Shown: positions 1 to 6,473 of the stretch, piece after piece
Layout: every line of letters starts with the position of its first letter
Position numbering within the stretch: position 1 is the first letter of the stretch
Source: an uncultured Collinsella sp.
Lineage (GTDB): Bacteria > Actinomycetota > Coriobacteriia > Coriobacteriales > Coriobacteriaceae
Direction of reading: 5' to 3'
NCBI GenBank assembly: GCA_900547805.1
Contig: URIE01000015.1
Coordinates: 1-23,168, forward strand
Length of the DNA stretch: 23,168 nt
The notes under the pieces: generated by a model
The model's input: only the letters and a program-made list of their open reading frames with translations
Database searches by the model: none
What the model was told of the DNA's origin: nothing
Translations under genes and position numbers: made by a program

Positions 1-71
1 CCTGCTTTCTACGGCCAGGGAAGCGGCCCTTACACCAACATTCGGCACGCGATCGCCGAAGGGAGCCCAAC

Positions 72-131
72 ATGTTTAAGAACACGCAACAGCTCCTAGG
101 CCTAGCGCTACTAGATTGGATAGCGCGCTAG
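72..131 (+). CDS. Leucine-rich leader peptide of the leu operon (leuL-like)
   Basis: A 19-codon reading frame encodes MFKNTQQLLGLALLDWIAR and ends in TAG. An AGGGAG ribosome-binding site lies about 6 nt before the ATG. Five of seven consecutive codons (93-113) are leucine, and four of them are CTA, expected to be rare in this GC-rich genome. A leucine-codon run followed by competing RNA helices and a terminator just before leuA is the classical design for ribosome-mediated attenuation: stalling at Leu codons when Leu-tRNA is scarce would allow read-through. The frame is open upstream to the window edge, so this could in principle be a gene's tail, but the ribosome-binding site, codon run and downstream helices argue for a leader. 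The gene it would control is broken. Confidence 0.75.
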   Translation: MFKNTQQLLGLALLDWIAR

Positions 132-218
132 GGTTGTAATCTCGCTATAACGATTTGTTGTACCCGGGTGCGCTATCGTCTGCCGCTTTCAGGCGTGATG
201 AGCGACACGGGTATTTTT
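101..218 (+). promoter_or_regulatory. Transcription attenuator (pause hairpin, antiterminator, terminator) for leu
   Basis: Three alternative helices can be read. The pause hairpin pairs CCTAGCGC (101-108) with GCGCTAGG (125-132), with the last CTA CTA codons in its loop. The antiterminator pairs AGCGC (122-126) and GGGT (131-134) with GCGCT (170-174) and ACCC (162-165). The terminator pairs ACCCG (162-166) with CGGGT (208-212) and CGCTATC (171-177) with GAT/AGCG (197-204), followed by ATTTTTCT. The antiterminator uses the 5' half of the terminator and the 3' half of the pause hairpin, so the structures exclude each other, as in E. coli-type leu/ilv/trp attenuators. Helices were paired by eye; no energies were computed. 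Confidence 0.7.
162..218 (+). terminator. Attenuator terminator hairpin upstream of leuA
   Basis: A stem of ACCCG/CGGGT plus CGCTATC/GATgAGCG (one bulged G) encloses an inner GCC/GGC hairpin and is followed by a run of five T (214-218). It ends 67 nt before the expected leuA start. It is the terminating arm of the attenuator described above. Confidence 0.65.
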
Positions 219-284
219 CTATCTCTAGGCCTTCTCTCTCTCCTGAAAGCCATCTGTCATAAAACGGTCAATCAGGAGGAACAT

Positions 285-830
285 ATAAGCCGCAAAATCA
301 CAATCTTTGACGCCACCCTGTGCGACGGTGAGCAGTCGCCGGGCGCCAGCATGAATACCGAGGAAAAGCTCTTCATCGCCCGCCAGCTGGTGCGCATGAA
401 CGTGGACGTTATCGAGGCGGGCTTTCCCATCTCGAGTCCTGGTGACTTTCGCTCCGTACAGGAGATTGGCAAGATTGCGGGCGACCGATGCACGGTATGC
501 GGCCTGACGCGCGCTGTCGACAGGGATATCGAAGTGGCTGCAGAGGCGCTCAAAACGGCCCAGAGGCCCCGTATCCATACAGGGCTGGGTGTGAGCACCA
601 GTCACCTGCGCGACAAGCTCCATATGACTGAGGAAAGGGCAATTGAGTGAGCGATCCATGCCGTCAAACATGCTCGCAAAGTCGTTGACGATGTTGAGTT
701 TTATGCCGAGGATGCCGGCCGCTCCGATCAGGAGTTTCTGGTGCGCATTATCGAGGCGGCCGTAAAGGCCGGTGCCACGGTCGTGAACATCCCCGATACG
801 ATGGGCTACAACATGCCGTGGGACTTTGGC
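285..830 (+). pseudogene. leuA: leuA remnant (2-isopropylmalate synthase, N-terminal part), inactivated
   Basis: The frame reads as the start of 2-isopropylmalate synthase, the first enzyme of leucine synthesis (HMGL-like TIM barrel): RKITIFDATLCDGEQSPGAS, then DVIEAGFP, GLTRAVD and EDAGRSDQEF. The damage is clear. An AGGAGGA ribosome-binding site (274-280) sits 4 nt before ATA at 285, where ATG is expected. The metal/substrate motif normally DTTLRDGEQ is DATLCDGEQ, so the conserved Arg is Cys. An in-frame TGA lies at 648-650 and is followed by perfectly aligned LeuA sequence (AIHAVKHARK onward). NIPDTMGY replaces the usual DT-T/V-GY. Homology stops after GYNMPWDFG, about a third of the way through a normal LeuA. 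The upstream open frame through the attenuator is not a plausible start. Confidence 0.9.
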
Positions 831-849
831 GTCCGCATCCGTGACCTGC

Positions 850-1491
850 GCGGGCGCTGCGGGTGCGGCCGGTCAGCGTGCGGTCGACGTGATGGAGTAT
901 CGCGAGTACGAGATTGAGCGCATTGCGTGCCAGGCATTTGAGGCGGCGCGCAAACGTCGCGGCAAGGTGACGAGCGTTGATAAGCGCAACGTGCTGGAGA
1001 CGAGCCGCATGTGGCGCGAGATCGTGCATCGCGTGCAAGACGAGGAGTACTCCGACGTGGAGCTTGAGGACCTGCTCGTCGACAACGCCGCCATGCAGCT
1101 CATCAGTCGACCGGCAGACTTTGACGTCGTGGTGACGGAGAACATGTTCGGCGACATCCTGTCCGATGAGGCGGCTCAGATTACCGGATCGCTCGGTATG
1201 CTTGCCTCTGCCTCGCTGGATGATGGCGTATCGCTGTTTGGGCCGAGGGCTGGCAGCGCTCCTGACATCGCGGGGCTCGGCGTGGCCAATCCGCTGGCTC
1301 AAATCTTGTCGGTGGCGATGCTGCTGACCTACGCGCTCGACATGGGCGAGCAAGCCGCGTGGATCGAGAGCGCCGTGGCGCGCGTGCTCGACGAGGGCTG
1401 GCGCACCCGTGACATCGCCGATGTCAACACCCCGGCAGATAAGATCCTCGGCACCACGACGATGGGCGACAAGGTCGTCGCCGCGCTGTAG
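850..1491 (+). pseudogene. leuB: leuB remnant (3-isopropylmalate dehydrogenase, C-terminal part), fused out of frame behind leuA
   Basis: From about VMEYREYEIERIACQAFEA to the TAG at 1489-1491 the frame matches the C-terminal half of 3-isopropylmalate dehydrogenase: KRRGKVTSVDKRNVLE, VDNAAMQL, DVVVTENMFGDILSDEAA, GSLGML and GSAPDIAG. The N-terminal half, about 190 residues with the substrate-binding arginines, is absent. The frame differs from that of leuA, so no fusion protein can be made. The usual E-P-x-H-G-S-A-P-D motif reads GPRAGSAPD, with Glu and His lost, suggesting drift after inactivation. No start codon with a ribosome-binding site is visible; a TTG at 826 opens the frame by chance. 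The exact join cannot be placed better than about 830-860. Confidence 0.88.
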
Positions 1492-1516
1492 GCGATGCCG
1501 ATTCAAGCTGTCAAAT

Positions 1517-1573
1517 ATCTCAATCTGTAACATCTAAGGGGCAAAATCGTTCCTACCTGTTACAGATTGAGAT
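1517..1573. repeat. Long inverted repeat (hairpin 1 of a tandem pair)
   Basis: ATCTCAATCTGTAACA (1517-1532) and TGTTACAGATTGAGAT (1558-1573) are perfect 16-nt inverted arms around a 25-nt loop. The loop starts with a CTAA-containing segment and ends CCTACC, as in the next repeat. There is no long T-run on either side, so this is not a simple terminator. Confidence 0.85.
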
Positions 1574-1596
1574 TTTCGGCTGAGCATCCGTGGTCT

Positions 1597-1653
1597 GTCT
1601 CGATCTGTAACAGCTAACCGATTATTTGGGCCCTACCTGTTACAGATTGAGAC
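1597..1653. repeat. Long inverted repeat (hairpin 2 of a tandem pair)
   Basis: GTCTCGATCTGTAACA (1597-1612) pairs with TGTTACAGATTGAGAC (1638-1653), with one G-T wobble. The loop is again 25 nt and shares CTAA and CCTACC with the first hairpin, while the rest of the loop differs. The two units start 80 nt apart in the same orientation. Confidence 0.85.
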
Positions 1654-1662
1654 AAACCGTTG

Positions 1663-1725
1663 GGACAGGTCGGACGAGTCAGCAAAACCACCACAAAGGT
1701 GCCTGTCCCCTTCGTGGTGGTTTTT
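1663..1725. repeat. Dispersed hairpin element, copy A (CCTGTCC loop); likely bidirectional terminator
   Basis: Stem AAAACCACCACAAAGG (1684-1699) pairs with CCTTCGTGGTGGTTTT (1709-1724) around a TGCCTGTCC loop, with one A/C mismatch. The A-run before and T-run after the stem allow termination on both strands, suiting its place between the leu remnant and the minus-strand gene ending at 1843. The 60 nt from GGACAGG at 1663 to 1722 recur at 3679-3738 with two differences. The rest of the 351-nt gap (1492-1842) holds the two long inverted repeats and, from 1726 to 1842, nothing I recognise. Confidence 0.85.
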
Positions 1726-1842
1726 AGCGCAACGAGGTGTTCCCAGCCGACCATACGGGCGGCCTTGCGCTCACGCTGCTCGATGACAGCGCATCTTTAG
1801 ACGCGAAGTGCGGAACCGGGTGCATATACGAGCCGCGTAGCG

Positions 1843-2973
1843 TTACGAATTCATGGGAATGACCGTATCACCAATTTGTACGCTTGCAATCTTGTCTGTG
1901 TCACAAACTTGCGAGAACGGCCAGGTCTTGTGGACATCAGTGGTGCCGTTATCCAGTTTATTTGCGAAATAGCCGCTGTGGCTGGTTGCGTCCTCAACAT
2001 GACCGTCTTTGAACGTCACGATGAGGGGTATGTTGCCAACGGCATCCATAGACTCCTCCATGTTTTGAGACATCTTGCCGCTGTTGTTGTCGTGTTCGAT
2101 GGAACGATCTATGTTGTAGCGGACTGAAACGCCAACGCAGGATACGGTGGCCTCTTGAATCGTCGCCTTGGTGCCGTTAAAGTTGACCGATTTGGGCGCG
2201 GGAATCGTAACGGATGTATCTTCGTAATTCAGCTGGAACTTAAGATCCCATGGGCCCGTAAGTATTTTCTTATACTCGGGAAGCTCTTTGCCAGCACGTG
2301 GCACAACGAGAGAGTTGATATGCGTGCGGACGGTCCTGCCCATAAGGCCGGGTGATTCAACGCTGAACTGTGCAAAGTATTGAATGCTGGAGTCATTGGG
2401 GTTCTTGTCAATGAGCCATGATTGGCCTTGGCCGCCATGCTCGCCATCAACGTATACGTTTCCATCGACACTTCCGGCGATAGTTCCGTTCTCGCCCGGC
2501 TCGGAAAGCTTTTTCAGGGCAGCGGGATCGTCGAACGTAAGCGTATAGGCGATGGTAACCATATCCTTGTCGCCCATGATGGCGTCGGCGGTCACGGTGA
2601 CTCCGTTGTTGGAGCAGCTAGCACCGACGGGCCGGCCAATACGGTCGATGATCTCGGTTTGAGAAGCAGGTCCGTCAAAGATGTCGGAAAGCATGTCAGA
2701 AGGAAGCGGCAGGACGCCTGTTGCCATAGCCGTGCCAGCGCCTCCAATGACGATAGCGAGGACTGCCGTTACAGCGGCAATGCGAGCGACTGTTCTTACG
2801 GGATGGCGGGCGATGCGCGGCTTGCGTCGCGTGCCATTAAAGTTGCTTTGAGCGGTCGCCGCATCGCTTGAGGCGACGGACTGAGCAATCGAGTTTGCCA
2901 TGTGCTGCTTCGCATTATCGGTAAACGAAATGTGCTCCAGGGCGTGGCGATAGTCATTCGAATTCGTAGTCAT
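1843..2973 (-). CDS. DUF4179-type anti-sigma-factor-like membrane protein
   Basis: This 376-residue protein has a short cytoplasmic part with a helix (HISFTDNAKQHMANSIAQS, about 14-32). A basic stretch (RRKPRIARHPVR) and one membrane segment (about 63-86, IARIAAVTAVLAIVIGGAG) follow, then a large extracytoplasmic domain of the DUF4179 style. Such proteins are known to be encoded next to ECF sigma factors, bind them at the membrane and release them on a signal. An AAGGAGA ribosome-binding site fixes the ATG. The start lies inside the last 20 nt of the upstream sigma gene, implying translational coupling. The signal sensed is unknown. Assignment rests on architecture and neighbour, not on a catalytic motif. 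Confidence 0.85.
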   Translation of the reverse strand: MTTNSNDYRHALEHISFTDNAKQHMANSIAQSVASSDAATAQSNFNGTRRKPRIARHPVRTVARIAAVTAVLAIVIGGAGTAMATGVLPLPSDMLSDIFDGPASQTEIIDRIGRPVGASCSNNGVTVTADAIMGDKDMVTIAYTLTFDDPAALKKLSEPGENGTIAGSVDGNVYVDGEHGGQGQSWLIDKNPNDSSIQYFAQFSVESPGLMGRTVRTHINSLVVPRAGKELPEYKKILTGPWDLKFQLNYEDTSVTIPAPKSVNFNGTKATIQEATVSCVGVSVRYNIDRSIEHDNNSGKMSQNMEESMDAVGNIPLIVTFKDGHVEDATSHSGYFANKLDNGTTDVHKTWPFSQVCDTDKIASVQIGDTVIPMNS

Positions 2974-3514
2974 TGTGGTCTCCTTTCAAGGAAAGCCGAA
3001 GTGACGCACGTCCGCGGCTAAGGTGCTGGGCGGTTGCAGCTGGCGTCGCGTGAACGGCGTCTGCGATTTCCCTGATGCTCATGCCTGCGTAGTAGTGCAA
3101 AAAGATGGCGATGCGCTGTGCTTGAGGCAGGGCCGTGACAGCGGAAAGAATGGCGCAGTCGCGTTGCGCGAATTCTTGCTCGGTATGTGTTACGGGTGCG
3201 CAGAAATCGGGGAGCGAATCGAGGTCGACAACCGGGTGATTCGCGTGCGTACGGCCGATATCGCGACATGCGTTCAGTGCGACTCGGATCACCCAAGCAC
3301 GTTCGTGTTCGAGCGAGTCGAACGGTTGAGTGCGTTGGAGAATCTTGATCAGCGTGTCCTGGCAGATGTCTTGAGCGTCGTCAGCGGATCCAAGGGCCGA
3401 ATAGCACAATCGAAGGATGAGGTCGGAATACGTGTCGACCAAGCGCTTTGCTTCCCGCTCGATCTGATCGGCATCGCATCGGAGCGTGCTATTGCGGTTA
3501 CGGCGTGCAGGCAT
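2954..3514 (-). CDS. ECF-family RNA polymerase sigma factor
   Basis: This is a 186-residue sigma-70 family protein of ECF size, with only regions 2 and 4. Region 2 is at about 27-62 (VDTYSDLILRLCYSALGSADDAQDICQDT), containing the typical DAQDI-QDT core helix. Region 4 is at about 127-175 (ALPQAQRIAIFLHYYAGMSIREIADAVHAT and onward), with its helix-turn-helix. The ATG at 3512-3514 is chosen because GGAGGTG lies 5 nt upstream; the frame stays open 31 codons further, but without such a site. The gene ends inside the start of the DUF4179 protein, so the two form a sigma/anti-sigma operon. It would redirect RNA polymerase to stress or envelope genes, but the regulon cannot be read here. Confidence 0.92.
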   Translation of the reverse strand: MPARRNRNSTLRCDADQIEREAKRLVDTYSDLILRLCYSALGSADDAQDICQDTLIKILQRTQPFDSLEHERAWVIRVALNACRDIGRTHANHPVVDLDSLPDFCAPVTHTEQEFAQRDCAILSAVTALPQAQRIAIFLHYYAGMSIREIADAVHATPAATAQHLSRGRASLRLSLKGDHNDYEFE

Positions 3515-3580
3515 AGTGTCACCTCCAATTGGTCGTGGTGGATATAGGGAAGGCGTCTCGCGAGGTCCCTCTACATACAA

Positions 3581-3605
3581 CACGGTCGAGACTGCATAAG
3601 TTGAC
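3581..3605 (-). promoter_or_regulatory. Candidate autoregulated ECF promoter of the sigma operon
   Basis: On the minus strand, TGTCAACTT is followed 15 nt after the AAC by CGTG, about 65 nt before the sigma start codon. An AAC motif near -35 and a CGT motif near -10 with about 16 nt between them are typical of ECF promoters, which often drive their own sigma gene. Found by eye; a single match is weak evidence. Confidence 0.35.
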
Positions 3606-3632
3606 AAAAAAAGACGGCACGTGAGCGCCGTC
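3606..3632 (-). terminator. Rho-independent terminator, minus strand
   Basis: On the minus strand, GACGGC (3632-3627) and GCCGTC (3618-3613) form a 6-bp GC-rich stem, followed by seven T (3612-3606). It would end transcripts from the phosphoesterase operon just before the sigma operon promoter. Confidence 0.75.
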
Positions 3633-3678
3633 CTTACAAAACAATGAGTGTTCTCGTTAATTACACAAGCACCGTGAT

Positions 3679-3738
3679 GGACAGGTCGGACGAGTCAGCA
3701 AAACCACCATAAAGGTGCCTATCCCCTTCGTGGTGGTT
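3679..3738. repeat. Dispersed hairpin element, copy B
   Basis: These 60 nt match copy A (1663-1722) at all but two positions: a C to T in the left stem arm and a G to A in the loop (CCTATCC). The stem AACCACCA pairs with TGGTGGTT. It lies 8 nt beyond the stop of the minus-strand phosphoesterase and could help end its transcript, but the T-run is poor. Confidence 0.85.
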
Positions 3739-3746
3739 GTTGGCAG

Positions 3747-4457
3747 TTACCAGGGGGTTCTGGCGGTTGAAGACTCGATTGCTTCGTGGCGTTTGAGCTC
3801 GCGGCGCATGGTTTGCGAGTTGAGCCAAGCGGCCTTCCAACCGCGCGTGGGGTAGCGCGCCTCGTCAATTTCGATCTTGGTATAGCCGCAGGCGTTGACA
3901 ATCTTCGTTCCGCATGGGTGTTGGCGCTCGCGTTGAAAGTTGGGGCCGTAGCTTTGGTGCACATGCCCGTGAATCATATAGTCGGGACCCCAAGACTCAA
4001 GAGCCGCATTAAAGCACTCGAATCCTCGATGCGGCAGGTCGTCCAGGTCGCCCATGCCTGCGACGGGTGCATGGGTAAGTAGAATATCGCATCCGTCTAC
4101 CAGTGCGATTTTTCGCGATAGCTTGCGCATGCGTTTTGCCATCTCGCGCTCGGTATACATGTTCGCGCCGTCGCGGTAGCGCATGGAACCGCCCAGACCC
4201 GCAATGCGAATACCTCGGTACACATATACGCTGTCCTCAACACAAATGCACCCGCCCGGTGCATGGCGCGCGTAGCGGTCGTCGTGGTTGCCACGAACGT
4301 ACACAAGCGGTTTGTTGATGACAGTGACCAAAAACTCAAGATAGTCCGGATCCAGGTCGCCTGCGGATAGAATCAGGTCAACGTCCTCAAAGCGCTCCTT
4401 GCGAAAACATTCCCACAGGCAGCGCTCCTCTACATCGGCAATGGCTAGGATATTCAT
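3747..4457 (-). CDS. Calcineurin-like metallophosphoesterase
   Basis: This 236-residue protein carries the ordered metal-binding motifs of the family: IADVE (Asp8), GDLD (33-36), GNHD (56-59), THAP (128-131) and GHVH (164-167). These ligands bind a two-metal centre that hydrolyses phosphomono- or diesters. The first motif is D-x-E where many relatives have D-x-H, so one metal ligand may differ. No signal peptide is present; it is probably cytoplasmic. Its ATG overlaps the stop of the upstream 640-residue protein by 4 nt (ATGA), so the two are translationally coupled and may share a nucleotide-related role. The substrate cannot be told from sequence; cyclic nucleotides, other phosphodiesters and protein phosphate are all possible. 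Confidence 0.9.
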   Translation of the reverse strand: MNILAIADVEERCLWECFRKERFEDVDLILSAGDLDPDYLEFLVTVINKPLVYVRGNHDDRYARHAPGGCICVEDSVYVYRGIRIAGLGGSMRYRDGANMYTEREMAKRMRKLSRKIALVDGCDILLTHAPVAGMGDLDDLPHRGFECFNAALESWGPDYMIHGHVHQSYGPNFQRERQHPCGTKIVNACGYTKIEIDEARYPTRGWKAAWLNSQTMRRELKRHEAIESSTARTPW

Positions 4458-6376
4458 AGGGCACGGACCTCCGGCTCGTTATCGAGCTGCGGAATCGAGC
4501 CTATAACGTTGTCAGCCAGCCAGTTCATCTCGACAATCTGCGTACTCGGCAGGGGAGGGAAGCCCTCAATCTGAACCACGCCGTCCTGGCTGTGGAGCTC
4601 GCCGCCAAATGGGTTGATGGAGCCCTCGACAATGCCGTTGCGAAGCAGCTGCACAAGTTTACGCGTCTGATAGGGTAGGCCCGGAGCGTAGCGAATATCG
4701 ATGACGCCGGAGCTCATACCGTACCAGTAGTTGACGGCGCGCACCTGCTGGTCATCGGCGGTCTCGTCCCATGTGCCGTGCAGTAGGCTGCGTACGATGA
4801 GTTCGTAGTAACGGCCCCAGTTCCATACCGGCATAGCAATACCGGTAACTTCCTTGCCGTTTACCAGACGGTGAAGCCCGTAGGCGGTGGGGTCCTCGAG
4901 AGACTTGGACATATCGGCGCCGGTCATGACGCTCACGCCCTCGCGACACATGGCTTCGGCAAGACCGCCGGCGGGAACATCTCCCCAAGTGAGGATAATC
5001 TGCGCACGAGGGTCGAGCAGCGAGGCACCGATAGCGAAGGCGTTGATTTCGCTCAGCGCGCCCGAGGCGAAGACCGACGCATGGTAGCCAATACGGTGGT
5101 TGTCGGCCATGCTGGCGGCAAGGGCGCCCAGTAGGAACTTGGCCTCGTACATCTTTCCAAAGTACGAGCGGACGCTTTGGTGGGGAAGGCCGATTGAGCA
5201 GTTAAGGAACCGCACCTGGGGATACTCGACTGACGCCCTGAGCGTGTATTCCATGAGCCGGTGTGAGGTCGAGAAGATGACGTTCGCCCCGTGCTTTACG
5301 GCTGTCTCGACGGCGGCGTAGAACACGTCCGAATCGTGGCAGTCCTCGAACGCCTCGGTGCGCACGATGCCGCCAAAGTGCTCATCAAGATACCGGCGGC
5401 CCTGGTCGTGTAGGCTGTCCCAGCTCGACGTGGCACAGGGAAACTCGTGGATAAAGGCGATTCGCATGGGATTGGCAGTGGAGTAGACGGTCTTGCTCAT
5501 AAAGAAGTTGAGCACGCCCGAGGTAGCTTTTGTCGGTGCGCCCTCTTTCTCGTTGGGCTGCGGCGCTTCGACAAGATCGACTTTGTCCTCGTCGCTTTTG
5601 CCGGCAATGACAAGCTCGCGCCAAATCTTGCACAGACGGTTGACGACGATATCCGTCGGCGTATCCAGCAGACGGTCCTGGTTGTAGACGTTGAGGTAGA
5701 CGAGCATGGCATCGGCAGGCGTAATGTCCAAGTGGTCGCCGCCCGCGCGAAGATAGGCGCGCTTAAAGAGCGGGAAGGTGTGACGTAGGTAGTCGACCTT
5801 CTTTTGAGGCCATTTTTCGACAAGATCTTGGCCGAGCATTTTGGCAAGCATCTCGTAGCTGCCCTCGCTCGAAAACTCAATCTCGTACAGGGGGCATACG
5901 TACCAAAAGGCGCAAAACTCACCGTACAGGCGGCTCTCGACGGAATCCCACTTACCGGGGTACAGACGCGTCACCTTGGCCGAAACCGTCGGAGCGTCAA
6001 GGAATTTGAGGACGCTGACACGCTTGTTGCCCTCTTGGACGTAAAAGCGGTGCATGAACTCGGTGACGATGATGGGGTCGCGGTAGCCCTCGGAGATTTG
6101 GATATCGTAGAGGTTGGACCATTTGCGGGCGAATTCGGTATTCCAGGGGAGCAGCGGCATAAAGTTACACGAAAAGGCGGACTGGCGACCTTTGGTAACC
6201 GTGCCGACGACCATTTCGAGCGGAATGTCCCGCAGGCCGATGTTCTCGCGCTGCCCGCAGGGAAGCTGGGCGACCAAGCTGTCGAGGTCCGTAAGATATG
6301 GATGCTCGCTTTGGCTGATGGCGCGACGGCGTCCCTGTTCGCCGCGCTTGCGCGCTTGACGATAGGCCTCTTCCAT
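4454..6376 (-). CDS. Cytoplasmic ParB-like / BMP-family binding-domain fusion protein
   Basis: This 640-residue protein has two recognisable parts. Residues about 45-135 resemble the ParB/Srx-like fold (IPLEMVVGTV, then FYVQEGNKRVSVLKFLD at about 111-126, like the ParB G-x-x-R box). Residues about 304-600 start MRIAFIHEF and continue with YEAKFLLGALAA, RIGYHASVFASGALSEINAF and SINPFGGEL, the style of the BMP/Med family, whose members bind purine nucleosides at the cell surface. There is no signal peptide or lipobox; the N-terminus is basic and charged, so it should be cytoplasmic. It looks like an intracellular ligand sensor rather than an importer subunit, and no permease is adjacent. A GGGAG site precedes the ATG. 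It overlaps the downstream phosphoesterase gene by 4 nt. Annotation pipelines would probably call it an ABC substrate-binding protein, which may mislead. Confidence 0.85.
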   Translation of the reverse strand: MEEAYRQARKRGEQGRRRAISQSEHPYLTDLDSLVAQLPCGQRENIGLRDIPLEMVVGTVTKGRQSAFSCNFMPLLPWNTEFARKWSNLYDIQISEGYRDPIIVTEFMHRFYVQEGNKRVSVLKFLDAPTVSAKVTRLYPGKWDSVESRLYGEFCAFWYVCPLYEIEFSSEGSYEMLAKMLGQDLVEKWPQKKVDYLRHTFPLFKRAYLRAGGDHLDITPADAMLVYLNVYNQDRLLDTPTDIVVNRLCKIWRELVIAGKSDEDKVDLVEAPQPNEKEGAPTKATSGVLNFFMSKTVYSTANPMRIAFIHEFPCATSSWDSLHDQGRRYLDEHFGGIVRTEAFEDCHDSDVFYAAVETAVKHGANVIFSTSHRLMEYTLRASVEYPQVRFLNCSIGLPHQSVRSYFGKMYEAKFLLGALAASMADNHRIGYHASVFASGALSEINAFAIGASLLDPRAQIILTWGDVPAGGLAEAMCREGVSVMTGADMSKSLEDPTAYGLHRLVNGKEVTGIAMPVWNWGRYYELIVRSLLHGTWDETADDQQVRAVNYWYGMSSGVIDIRYAPGLPYQTRKLVQLLRNGIVEGSINPFGGELHSQDGVVQIEGFPPLPSTQIVEMNWLADNVIGSIPQLDNEPEVRAL

Positions 6377-6430
6377 GGTGTCTACTCCCTTAGTCGTTTA
6401 AACAACGATATGAACCATGGTACCACGATG

Positions 6431-6473
6431 CGAAACCACCACAAAGGTGCCTGTCCCCTTTGCGGTGGTTTTA
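6431..6473. repeat. Dispersed hairpin element, copy C; terminator of the MscS gene
   Basis: AAACCACCACAAAGG (6433-6447) pairs with CCTTTGCGGTGGTTT around a TGCCTGTCC loop, with one mismatch. Stem and loop follow copy A, but the mismatch falls at a different place. The TAA stop of the minus-strand channel gene (TTA at 6471-6473) lies in the terminal T-run of the element. It sits in the 94-nt gap before the BMP-fusion gene. Confidence 0.8.

Noticed and set aside
1..99. Open frame at the window edge (PAFYGQGSGPYTNIRHAIAEG and on) ending in TAG at 97-99, possibly the tail of an upstream gene
   Set aside because: Too short to identify, all three plus frames are open over much of it, and its end overlaps the leader peptide.
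168..284. Upstream extension of the leuA frame with a GTG start
   Set aside because: It runs through the attenuator terminator, has no ribosome-binding site and does not resemble LeuA before residue R-K-I-T.
1726..1842. Short plus-strand open frame (NEVFPADHTGGLALTLLDDSASLD) that looks protein-like
   Set aside because: About 44 codons with no start or ribosome-binding site and no recognised similarity; could be a gene scrap, but not supportable.
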